This document shows positions 52,661 to 63,191 of a stretch of DNA of 64,000 bases, one piece after another. The translations under genes were made by a program, and so were the position numbers. Source of the stretch: Rhizodiscina lignyota. Taxonomy: Eukaryota > Ascomycota > Dothideomycetes > Aulographales > Rhizodiscinaceae. The stretch is taken from contig ML978125.1 of the NCBI GenBank assembly GCA_010015805.1, positions 496,001-560,000 of the forward strand, in the 5' to 3' direction. How positions within the stretch are numbered: the first letter of the stretch is position 1; each line of letters opens with the position of its first letter. The notes under the pieces are model-generated. The model was not told the DNA's origin, did not search any database, and was given only the letters and a program-made list of their open reading frames with translations.

Positions 52661-54928
52661 GTTAGGATTCCCCAGTTTGTGCTCAATCTTTCCGTGATGC
52701 TTAATGTGACAAACGAGACGGCTGGGATGGAATGTCGCTGGGAGAATGCGAAGGGTTTTAAGCGCGTGAGAGCGCGTTTGCAATGAAATCAAGCCCTAAA
52801 CGTGCGTTGTTAGTGATGCAAATACCCGCACTTCAGCGCCCCAAGGAATGAGATGACCTGCAGGGCGGTTCGCTTTGGCGAGTAAATGAGGTGAGCATAT
52901 TAGGGCTGTAGAAGCAGGTTGGACTTTTCAAGATAGATAGACCTTCTTTGTGTAAGTACGATAGTTTAGCATACGACAAACGAGCATCAATTCAACCGAA
53001 TCTCTTGTGCTGAAGCAGTTCTCTCTCAATGCTAGCTACGCTAGCCGTGGGGTTTCCCTGAGCAGAGCGGCCACCGCGCCTCTCTAGGCTCACAAATGTG
53101 ATCAATGTGAACGGCGGCGTGAGAGTCGTGTATATACCTTGCAAAAAATAATGTATATATAGTACTATATTAATTAAGTGCACATCAGCTTGAACATGTT
53201 GTTGTGGCGGCACAATATGTTGAAGGGCAAAAAAACAAAAAAAAGAAATGGCAACTCCCGGATTCGAACAGAATGGCAAAACTATACGGCGAACCGTTAT
53301 AGAACCCCTTTTACTCCGGAGACGTTTAGGAACCGGTGCCATCGAGATGGGAGGAGTTTTAGCCTTTTGTAGAAATCGTACCGTAGTCCAGACCGCCCCT
53401 AGGATGTAACTTGTGCTTACTATAATTCAGCGCTACCACGCTAACCAAATGAGACATTTAGTTATCGTGCAGGGGTAGGTTGGAGACTGCGTTCCGAAAT
53501 CTGATGGGTTAGAAAAAGTAAGTTGTATATATGTGTACAAAATTTAAGCCCCACCTCCCAAATAACTCTGTCAATCCTGCACGCAGCACGCTGTAAAGCA
53601 CAGACAAGCCTCAGAAGCCTCTCTAAGTGTCTCTGAAGCTTACTGCGGCATTAAAATATTATATTTTGCTGTTGTCGTCGCGGTCACCCAAGGAGGGGGC
53701 CTGGGGCGGGCTGCGCAGCAATATTAAAACTTCTGCAGCGAACCCTCCTCTTAAACTCAACACCACCTTCCGGCCAGGTAAACACTAACAGATACACAGG
53801 GAAGCAAAGCAGACTGCTAAGTTGAACAGATTTAAGAGTTTCCAAGACGGTTACAGCGAAAGTGGGCATATGCGCCTGGTGACGCGCCCTGGGAGAACGA
53901 AATGCGGCAAATATTGTGACAAGCACTCGCTGGACTAAGAGTTTGAGCGAAGCGAGACGTTGCAAGCTTGAATGCCGAAAAGAGCAAAGAATTATAAAGG
54001 TTAAGAAAGGCATATACGACTGGTGGCGGCTGCAGTATTGTGTTGATAAGGGACATATGCGCCGCTGGTGACAGCGATGCCACCATTTGGAGCCGACTCA
54101 TCCCCCAGCACCACATGCATCTGGTGCTGATGTGTTCGTTATCTGATGAGGTGGTAGGGCCTTGATTCCTTTGTAACACGAGGCGCGCAGTGCGAAGTTC
54201 GGTGCGGCCTGAAGCTCGAGATCGCAGACGGTGGTCTTGAGGGCTCGATCGCGTCGAGGGGTGTGCTCGGATGGTACTTCGATGCCTCTTAAGAGCCATC
54301 ATCTGCTTTGATCTCGTTGAGATGGACGACCTTGAAACGCGCGAGGCTGATTGGGGCCATCATGAGCCCCGAATCCGTCGGCGTCTGGCTACTGTCAGCT
54401 CAACCACGAACTGCATGACCACAATAGGTGTCCATACGAACCGCTCGAGGCATCCAGTCAATCTGGGCAGCTTTCTCTGATGGAAAAGGGCCTGGAAATG
54501 ATCCAGATCGAATCATGGCGGACGTCAAAAGATGAGACGACGTCGGACGGAATCAGCTGCATGGCCCCCTTGCCGAACGCCAAGTGTGGGGATCACTCAT
54601 CGCAAGCCTTCTCCACCATCGACTTCGCCCAAGCCGCGTATCATCTGCGTAATACGTCATTGCATCGCGATTCGAAGTAATTTTTGACCATCTCAGCTCC
54701 ATGCGCAATGATGTGCTTACCGTATGACCCCTCAGTTACCTTGTCCATAAGTATAAACGTTCCGCATTCCCCGCCGTTGGAATTTTCGGCTCCAGCAACG
54801 GTAGGCTCGCTGTAGCTAGAGTATCTCCTTCTTCTGGCGTTTATACAGTCTGGTCTGTCCATCTCTATATTTTGTCAACTTCGTGTTGGTTGTAGTGACA
54901 GCCTACGCTTTCTCTTTACAACGCAGAA
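52661..54928. other. Intergenic, 2.3 kb, largest gap of the window
   Basis: No protein gene recognised. It contains AT-rich stretches (53100-53240 and 53480-53670), a tRNA-like B-box candidate near 53255, and promoters of the flanking divergent genes. No transposase or reverse transcriptase motif was found in the conceptual translations. Confidence 0.5.
53240..53460 (-). other. Possible tRNA-derived relic (weak)
   Basis: On the minus strand an A-box-like TTAGCGTGGTAGCGC (about 53430-53444) is followed some 170 bases later by a perfect B-box-like GTTCGAATCC (about 53254-53265) and a run of eight T after it (about 53235). A hairpin CTATAACGG/CCGTATAG lies before the B box. No full cloverleaf can be drawn, since the T stem and acceptor stem do not pair. 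A decayed tRNA, a SINE-like copy or chance are all possible. Confidence 0.2.
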
Positions 54929-56354
54929 ATGGAAGCTCCGTCAGCCACCAAAGAGACAAACGGCCCTACCAATGGCCAAGCACACCCTCCTCCAGATATG
55001 TATCTGCAGCCCACACAGCGTGCAACCGGGAATTTCACCGAGGAACTGGAAGGCCAGAAGACGTCAGAAAACATATCCGGCATACGTTCCGCTTTAGGAC
55101 TCCATTCAAACGCTCCGATCGCTGAAGAGCATGACTTAGCGGAACACCAAGATCTAATGTGGAGTCGAGTCAAGCTCGCCCTCAGAGAGCCACTGGCAGA
55201 GTTCTTTGGAGTATTCATACTCGTGCTATTTGGAGACGGCAGTGTGGCACAGGTCCTACTAAGCAACAAGGCTGGGACTTCGACCCAGACTACAGCGCCA
55301 GGCGGTAGTGGGTTTGGGGCATATCAAAGCATATCTTGGGGGTATGTAATGTCACTGTGTCCGTTTCATGGTTCTCACTGATAGTCCTTATAGATGGGGC
55401 CTTGGGGTCATGCTGGGTATCTACGTCGCTGGGGATAGCGGTGCATACGTAAGGAATTCGACTGAGTATAGATTAGAGTGATATGCTTATAGGCACGCTT
55501 CAGCTAAACCCTGCAATCACCTTTGCAAATTGTTACTACCGACAACTACCTTGGAGGAGATTCCCAATGTACTTTCTGGCTCAATTCTTGGGGGGATTTG
55601 TCGCTGCTGGTAAGCTGTTCCGTTCTACAACATGAAATAGAACTATACTGATTTGCTCCATTAAAGGCGTCATATATGCAAACTATGTAAATGCCATAAA
55701 CGCCTACGAGGGTGGCCCAGGCCTGAGGACAGTGCCGCCAGCACCAAATGCCACAGCTGGCGTCTTCTGCACGTATCCGCAGCCATTCCTCACGAAAACG
55801 AGCCAATTCTTTTCGGAGTTTATTGCTTCTACCATTCTCATGTTTGTTATTTTCGCACTAAAGGATGAGTCGAACAACGGCGCAAGCAAGGTGACACCAT
55901 GCTGAGACCTTGGAAGCGTATGCTAATTCTTACAGGGTGGCGGTAACTGGTTTCCACTTGGTCTCTTTTTCCTGATTTTTGGCCTCGGTGCTTGCTTCGG
56001 CTGGGAAACTGGCTATGCGATTAATTTTGCTCGAGACTTTGGCCCACGCCTTATGTCTTTTGCATTGGGTTACGGCCATGAAGTCTGGTCTGCTGGTGGC
56101 TACTACTTTTGGGTAAGATTCGTTGCTCCTATCTATTCTAGGGATGTACTGATCCTAACAAACAGATCCCAATGGTGGCGCCTTTCTGCGGGTGTTGGTT
56201 TGGGGGGTTGTTGTACGATGGCTTCATTTATACAGGGGAGTCACCAGTCAATACGCCCTGGCTGGGGCTAAAGTACCTGATACGCCCCGATCTTGCGGTG
56301 AAGGCAAGAATAGAACGAAGGAGACGATTGGAGGCGCAAGGGACGCCGGTTTGA
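54929..56354 (+). CDS. Aquaglyceroporin (MIP family)
   Basis: Six exons: 54929-55341, 55394-55448, 55504-55609, 55667-55890, 55936-56112, 56166-56354; 387 aa. The long polar N terminus (about 90 residues) precedes six membrane helices. The first half-helix motif is canonical (LNPAITFANCYYR, Asn158-Ala160). The second is NFA rather than NPA (GYAINFARDFGPR, Asn296-Ala298). Fungal Fps1-type channels also vary here (NLA), and the conserved Arg and the Asp after it remain. EFFGVFILVLFGDGSVAQ is the usual helix 1. It ends with a basic tail (RIERRRRLEA). Probably a plasma-membrane glycerol/water channel; substrate choice is inferred from the GlpF-like DFGPR loop. All six joins keep phase. Confidence 0.93.
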
Positions 56355-56412
56355 TCTTTCCTGTAAATGTCCAATTCACACTTCTATACGCTACGGCTGC
56401 GACAGGTTCGAA

Positions 56413-57724
56413 TCATGTATTATTACTCTCTATCGCAACAAGCTGAGCTACTTCTTGATCAATCATCCATTTCCTGACACTGTCCATAACCTGCTCCAGA
56501 CTCGATCCGCCCTCAATTGCATCTTCCAGGCTGTGAATCGAAAATCCGCTCCTATGGTCTGTGACTCTCTGTTGCTGGAAATTGTACGTCCTGATCTTAT
56601 CACCTCGCCCAACCTTTGCAACGCCTACAACGCTCCTCTTCATATCTCTCATTTCGTCTTCTCTTGCCTCCCGTCGTATCTGGGCTATTCTTGATCGCAG
56701 CAACCGCCAAGCCTTGTCTCTGTTCGCGATTTGAGATCTTGAATCTTGAATGGAAACGGTCGTGTTGGTTGGAATATGCGTCAAGCGGACAGCAGACTCC
56801 GTCTTGTTCACATGTTGTCCACCTGCGCCTCTGGCACGCATCACTTCTTGCCGGACCTCCTTTAGATCGATGAAGAAATCGCTCTTCGGGTCGTTGAAAT
56901 CCTCACCGCTAGCATGGTCATCCGGAAATGAGGGCAATACGAGGACGGAAGCGGCACTCGTGTGAACTCGCCCCTTCGCTTCTGTAGCAGGCACTCTCTG
57001 TACGCGATGCACACCAGCTTCACAGCGAAGCTTCCCATACGCTCCTGTGCCATTTACTTCCATTATCGCTTCCGTCAACTGGCGATCTGAGCCATTGGGG
57101 TCTCCTACTCCGTCGGCGTCCTCGTACTTTAGCAGAGAATAGGGCAGGCCACTGTTCACGCAATAACTCTGATACATGTGCAAGAGGTCACCAGCGAATA
57201 AAGCAGCCTCTGAGCCGCCGGCGCCAGGACGAATTTCGATGAGGCAGGGTAGGTCTTCGAATGGATGACGAGGGACGAGGCTGTTAGTCAAAGCCTGTGT
57301 CGTCGTTTCCAGCGCAGAGTTTGTGTCGCTCACATCGTCGGAGGCCAGGCTTCGGAGCTCGTTATCGGTGGTGGGATCGCGAATGAGATTGTCCAGCTCG
57401 CGCAAGGCCTGGAGGTATTAGCTGAATATAGATGATTTCATATTTGCTTGAGTAATTTACATCTTTCAGCCGTTCGAGTTCTTTGAGGAGGTCCGCTGTC
57501 CTCGACAGCTCACCTGCTCGCTTTGCCGTCTGTACATCATAGTCCTTCTCTAGCTGCTTCTTGAGAGTCGCGTGCTCGGATGCAATTGCGCGAGCTCGAG
57601 TGAGGAGATTCTCGGAGAGATGCGAGAGCCGAGTTGTGGTGCGGAAGGAGCGCTGCCAGCGTCTGCTGGGGCGCTCAATTGCCCTGAACAAGCATCTGGA
57701 GCATATCCAGGCGCTTCTGAGCAT
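56413..57724 (-). CDS. MRF1: Mitochondrial peptide chain release factor 1
   Basis: Class I release factor terminating mitochondrial translation at UAA/UAG. Exons 57724-57461 and 57408-56413 give 419 aa. The N terminus is a basic mitochondrial presequence (CSRCLFRAIERPSRRWQRSF). The PCRF domain has CLIEIRPGAGGSEAALFAGD, and the codon-recognition region has GVHRVQRVPATEAKGRVHTS. The catalytic GGQ is at residues 284-286 (MRARGAGGQHVNKTESAVRL). The C-terminal IRTYNFQQQRVTDHRSG is also conserved. The 3' end is convergent and only 58 bases from the aquaglyceroporin stop, so their 3' UTRs must overlap. Divergent from the gamma-glutamyltransferase. Confidence 0.95.
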
Positions 57725-58348
57725 GTCCTAGCGGATTAAAGGTGTAAATAGGCCAGCGCAAGGGATCTTGTGGAAGCGTTCGACGCGCATGGAAATTTCG
57801 GCCACCACGTGAGCACGTGCCCAGGGATTTTAGGTCCACATCTTCCCGAGTCGCGGGGATTTACCTAATAGAGTCCATATCTCTAATACTCATTTTCCAA
57901 TCAAGGATGACGAGAGAGAGACATGGGAACATGTTCGGTAGGCAACTGCCGATGCTGGACGCGACGTGCGGACTTCTTCGCTCCATCAAGCATACTGGCA
58001 AAGGCGGCTATCGATGGACGCACAGCATTCCGCTGGCAGTGATGCAGAGAAGACGTTTCCGATCCCGGCTCCGAAGTATGGAAATAAATCCATTTCACTT
58101 TGACTGTTTTGCTTCTTTCACGCTTTCTTGTTCAGACACGGCTTAATCATCTGAGAACATCTCTCAGCTTGAGCAATTGACTCCATCCGGCAGCGTAGAA
58201 GCATCTCCACCTTCCTTATTCGAACAGCACGCGTATATCTCTAGCACCGATTACGGCACTGAGCGCGGTGGTACGATTTCGTGGAACCCAGAGGCTTCTT
58301 CAAATCTACAACCACACTATCCGCTCACGCCAATTTCAATCCTTCATA
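57725..58348. promoter_or_regulatory. Divergent promoter region MRF1 / gamma-glutamyltransferase
   Basis: 624 bases with both promoters. No other gene recognised; the frame upstream of 58349 is open but has no ATG. Confidence 0.45.
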
Positions 58349-60265
58349 ATGAACGGTGCCACTACGGACAACGCGGCTCTCAACGCCAGCAATATTTATC
58401 CTGCTTCAGATCCCAAATTTATTTACTTCCCGAGCCGTCGAAGCACTGTGCACAGTACGAAGGGCATAGTCTCTTCTACACAGCCCTTGGCAAGCCAATG
58501 CGGAATCGACGTATTGAGGAGAGGAGGAAATGCCGCGGTAAGAAAATGAAATGCTTTCAATCCATGGCATCGACATCCTGACGTAAAGCACACAGGATGC
58601 TGCTGTTGCGGTGGCGGCTGGCCTTAACATGACCGAGCCAGGCTCGACAGGTATTGGCGGAGATATGTTTTGTTTGTTCTACGAAGCGAAAACGAACAAG
58701 GTGCATGCGCTCAATGGTTCTGGACGATCTGGTGCCAACGTAACGCTAGACCAAGTTCGCAAAGACTTGAAGATTCCCGAGGGCACAGTCGGCGCCATAC
58801 CGATGACGAGTGTTCATGCTGTGAGTGTTCCAGGTGCGGCAGCAGGATGGGTCGACACGGTTGAGAAGTTTGGAAGCGGCAAGTTGACCATGGAGGAAGT
58901 ATTGGCTCCGGCCATCGAGCTTGGAGAGAAGGGATTCCCGGTTTCCGAACTCTCAGCAACGTTCTGGGCGAATAGCGAGAAATCGATCAGGAAGGCCTCC
59001 CCGAATTTTTCAGAGATGCTAAAGAAAGATGCAAAAGCCAAGGACGGCTGTAGAGCTCCGCAACCGGGAGAGATTATGAAGAATCCGACTTTGGCGAATA
59101 CATTCCGACAAGTAGCTAAACATGGGAAGAAGGGATTTTACGAAGGCCGTGTTGCTGAAGCTCTCGTCAAGGTTGTTCAAGACTTGGGCGGGCATTTAAC
59201 ACTGGAAGACTTAAAATACCACGCAGAGGTTGGTACTCAAGAAACGGAGGCTATCTCACTACTCTTTAATGCATTTGGGGTTGAGAAGCAAGGCGGCGTC
59301 GAAGTCTGGGAACATCCACCAAACGGGCAAGGTATTGTTGCGTTGATGGCCTTGGGCATGCTCGAAATACTGGAGAAGGAAGGCAAGATTAAGAACTTGA
59401 AGCCAAAGGATCACAACTCGGCCGAGTATGCCAATTCGCCTTTTTAACATGGCATGGCGCTGACCCTCATAGTCATATTCACGCTGTCGTTGAAACCCTC
59501 CGAATCGCATTTGCAGATGCGAATTGGTGGGTGACAGATCCAGACGTCGAAAAGGTGCCTACGAAGGAGCTCATCTCACAGAAATACCTCGCGGAGAGAG
59601 CAAAACTTTTCCATCCCGAGCATGCATCAGACCTGCTTGACCATGGTTCTCCAGCTCACAACCACTCTGATACAGTCTATTTCGCAGTAACTGACTCTGA
59701 AGGCAACGGCATGTCCTTCATCATCAGCAATTACGGAGGTTTCGGTACCTGTATCATCCCCAAGGACTGCGGATTCACGCTACAGAATCGTGCAGCGAAT
59801 TTCTCGCTCAAAGAAGGCCACCCGAATGTCTTTGCTCCGAAGAAGCGCCCGTATCACACAATCATTCCCGCAATGATCACAAACCCAAAAGACAACTCGC
59901 TACATTCCGTATACGGTGTCATGGGAGGCTTCATGCAGCCGCAAGGCCACGTCCAGGTGCTTCTGAACATGCTGGTGTTCGGCCTCACCCCGCAAGCCGC
60001 TCTAGATGCGCCGAGAGTATGCATTGGAGCTGGTATGCCAGATCAGGGCAAAGTGCTTGACCGAACTGTATATCTGGAAGAGGGCATTAAGGACGAGGTT
60101 GCACAGGAGCTGGCGAAGCGTGGACATAATGTAAAGCTGATGAGCGGTTACGGCAGGGGCCTGTTTGGGAGAGGTCAGCTCATTCGAAAGCACGAGGAGG
60201 ATGGCCAGATCGTGTATTCTGCAGGAAGCGATCCTCGTGGAGACGGTGCAGCTTATCCTCTATAA
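58349..60265 (+). CDS. Gamma-glutamyltransferase (gamma-glutamyltranspeptidase family)
   Basis: N-terminal-nucleophile hydrolase that cleaves gamma-glutamyl compounds such as glutathione. Exons 58349-58537, 58596-59425 and 59473-60265 give 603 aa. Motifs: GIVSSTQPLASQCGIDVLRRGGNAADAAVA-type start, NMTEPGSTGIGGDMFCLFY, AVSVPGAAAGWVDTVEKFG, WEHPPNGQGIVALMALGML, and IHAVVETLRIAFADANWW. The small-subunit nucleophile is predicted as Thr344 (NHSDTVYFAVTDSEGN), with ISNYGGFGTCIIP after it. The reading frame seems to break at 59425, but a 47-nt intron (59426-59472, GTATGC, TTTTTAAC, CATAG) restores NSADHIHAVVE. No signal peptide is visible, unlike vacuolar/secreted enzymes, which fits a subgroup of fungal homologues acting in the cytosol. 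Confidence 0.92.
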
Positions 60266-60492
60266 GGAAACTTGATGACCGGTTTGGAAGGTGAGAGCGA
60301 AGTCTCATTTGACCTCATGTTTGTGCTGATGAAGGGTGCGACTGCTTAGAGGGCCGCAAATTTACCCATACTTTTAGGATTCCCATTCATCCGAATAATC
60401 AGACCGTTTTTACCGTTTAGTGTCTAACTTTCCACTCTCCTCCACCCAAATTCCTGCAGAATGAAAGCATCACCTAAGCTATCACTCATTTA

Positions 60493-62408
60493 TCACGTCC
60501 AGAATCCGATAGGCCCTTGATACCTGAAGCTCACAGGTATACCTTGCTTCCTCAAAGTTTCTTTCTCCTCCTCACTATACGTTTCCGCCGTGGGGAACTG
60601 ATTCGGCTCCAATGGTCCTTCGCTCTCTTTGATAAAACCTAACTCGCATTTCAAAAAGCTGACTTTAGGTTGCCGTTCGTAGAACACGTCGAATCGTGGC
60701 CCCAGCGCATCGACGAGGCTGTGAACATCTCCATCTGGATGAAGCTCCTTCCACGGATGAATGCAAGTCTCGCCCTTGCAAGACTTGAGAACGAGGACCA
60801 AAGCATCGAGCCGAGGCACGATCTCCCTGAAGGGGCGACCGGCGATGGTGAATGTGGCGGCTATGTGCTCATACTCCGGCGAAAGGAGATTATGCAGTTG
60901 ACCAGGGTCGCTCTATATTAAGTCAGTAATCGTGCCTATCCGCTGATTTCAGTAATGTGCTAACCTTGACATCGTACAGCTCCGTCTCGTTTGTGCACCA
61001 GACCGAGTAATACAGGGAGTAGTCCTCCGATACGACGCGAAGCCCTTTATATGTGTTGTTGCCAACAGTGTGCCTGAGGGAACCAAAGCCGTCACTCCTG
61101 TTGAAGTCTCCGTAGTCGCCCCACTTGCCTTCCGGAATTCCCAGGCCCCAAAACTCGATCGTAACGTGGTCATGACGAGCTGTTTGCTCCTCCTCTTCGC
61201 TCAATGGAATGGAAGTACCATCGGAATCATCTCGAGGAGCACCGGCGAGTGTCAAGATGGTAGAAGCGAGATCGGTATGTGCACTAACCGCTGTCGAAAC
61301 TCGCCCAGCCGGAACTCCAGGTCCGCGTACAATAAGTGGAATATTGATGTCAGTATCAAATCCACACTCCTTACCCGGGTGAAGTCGATATTGGCTGATA
61401 TGGTATCCGTTATCTGTCGTATAAAAGATGTACGTATTATCAAGTTGGCCCGCCTTTTCGACTTTCTGTATCAACTGCTCCACGCTCTCATCCACGGCCT
61501 GCAGGGCTCGTAGTCTCGACCGCTGGAACTCGTCATTATAGTCGAGCACAGTCTGGTTTAAACGCGGCAGCTTCTTAATCCAGCTCACGCCACCTTGCTT
61601 CTCGGGATTGAAGTTCTCCGTTCGCGGAATCTTGTAGTCCTTGAAAAGATGAGCATGTCTGGCCGCATACTTCGGCGCATCTGATTCCTGGTAGCCATCG
61701 TTGCCGAATCCAAAATTGGAGTGTGGCGCAACTGGAGCGTGAACGACAAACCATGGCCGCTCTGGATGCAGTAGAGCTTCGTCTAGGAAAGTGGCTGCTT
61801 TCGTTGCGGTCACATCAGGAGAGTACTGCCCCTTATAGCTCGCTGGAGGTGCTCCATTTCGTGTCATGTGTGCATTCAAATAGTCGTACGTATACGGATC
61901 TAACAGAAAATCCGATTCATTAAAGCCTGCAACGTACGGCGCATTATAGTTGTCGACATTATGTGCGTTCCAGAGCTTGCCGGTGTAGTACGTATGGTAG
62001 CCAGCGTTTTGGAGCCAGATAGGAAGATAATTGTTGTTAATTCCTTGCGACACGACCTTGGGGTAGCCGCCGTAAGGAGGGAAGACGTCTGTTACGTTCG
62101 TATTGTGAGCAGCCTTTCCAGTCCAAAGATTGGCCCGTGAAGGGCAGCAGATGGCGACGGTGCAGAAATGCTTGAGGAAAAGAGTGCCCTCTTTGACGAG
62201 ATGTTTCTGCAGGAGGGGCATGTACTCCAAAGAGTGCATATGCCTAGAACAATTAGTCTCAGTTCTTCGGAATCTAAATGCGGATGCTTAATTGGACTCA
62301 CAGGTCTTGATCATCGGTTAGGATGAACAAGATATTGGGCTGCTTCGCAGCAATTGCTTGCTGGCCAGCGGCCCAGAGAAGAGCGAAGAGAACTGAGAGC
62401 AACTTCAT
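60493..62408 (-). CDS. Secreted arylsulfatase
   Basis: Type I sulfatase hydrolysing sulfate esters. Exons 62408-62302, 62243-60965 and 60912-60493 give 601 aa. Signal peptide LLSVLFALLWAAGQQAIA is followed by the metal-site start PNILFILTDDQDL. The sulfatase signature is CCPSRANLWTGK; the first Cys (68) would be converted to formylglycine. Other marks are LPIWLQNAGYHTYYTGKLWN, HAPVAPHSNF, YIFYTTDNGYHISQYRLHPGK and IPLIVRGPGVPAG. Several N-x-S/T sites are present. All three exons join in phase. It is convergent with the gamma-glutamyltransferase, 228 bases apart. In fungi such enzymes are often induced by sulfur limitation; no clear Cys3/MetR site was found in the promoter. Confidence 0.94.
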
Positions 62409-63191
62409 GACATCCGCTCTTCTCGGTTCTTAGAGAAATTGGTTAGTTGAGGAAGGAAATTCATATGTTCAGTAAGTATTTCACGTTTTGCGCTACTCCA
62501 CAAATATAACCATAAAATCCGCTCGTCCCTCCAACTCTTCCAACCAGGCCGACAACGCCGTGAATCGCACCATGTCATCACAATTCTCCGCAAGTGGACG
62601 GCACAAGGAATCAATTGTCCACTGGGGGTGTGAAGGCGCAAATGACGGCCTCTAACGGCGCGAGACGCGCTCAGATCAGCAGAAGACGCGGACCTCCCGA
62701 CATCGCGAGACGCGTCTTGTTCCTGAGAATACGCAATCTGCACCATGGAACCACGGCACAGGAACCAGTCATAGCCTTCAAAGTTTCACATGCCGTGGAA
62801 TCTAGAGCACGGAAACTTACCGGCTCAGTACAGGACTCGAAAATTTCAGCGTCGCTGCGCGCCAGGCCCCAGAGGTGCAGATGTTCGACAGCTATCCCCA
62901 GAATCACGTCAATTCTGGCGAATCACGCCAGCGGCGCCCAGATCAATTCCAAAGGCGAACTCACGATGTGGAGACCGGTCAATATCAATGATATATGAGC
63001 TATGCAAACTATCTGATAGGGAAAATAGGCGGCAGTCTCGGCATGTTCCCAACAAACCAGCCAACTCCGAAGCACCTACCGCAACGAGACATGTCAACTT
63101 TGCTGAGGAGTCATTCCGGCGAGATGTCATATCAAAGTTCATTTGACGCTCTCCGTCTTCGCTTGAAAGCCTGGCGGGCACCCACACACAT
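62409..63191. promoter_or_regulatory. Divergent promoter region arylsulfatase / MFS permease
   Basis: 783 bases. A frame at 62594-62998 is open but starts with GTG and has no domain. No repeat recognised. Confidence 0.45.

Noticed and set aside
52661-54928. Transposon or virus-like remnant in the largest gap
   Set aside because: No terminal repeats, transposase, reverse transcriptase or capsid motifs seen in either strand; only AT-rich spacer and a weak tRNA-like signal.
59426-59472. Apparent frameshift or pseudogene break in the gamma-glutamyltransferase
   Set aside because: A 47-nt intron with proper donor, branch and acceptor restores the family sequence exactly.
62594-62998. 134-aa plus-strand frame between arylsulfatase and MFS genes
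   Set aside because: GTG start, Arg/Ser-rich, no motif; most likely promoter sequence.
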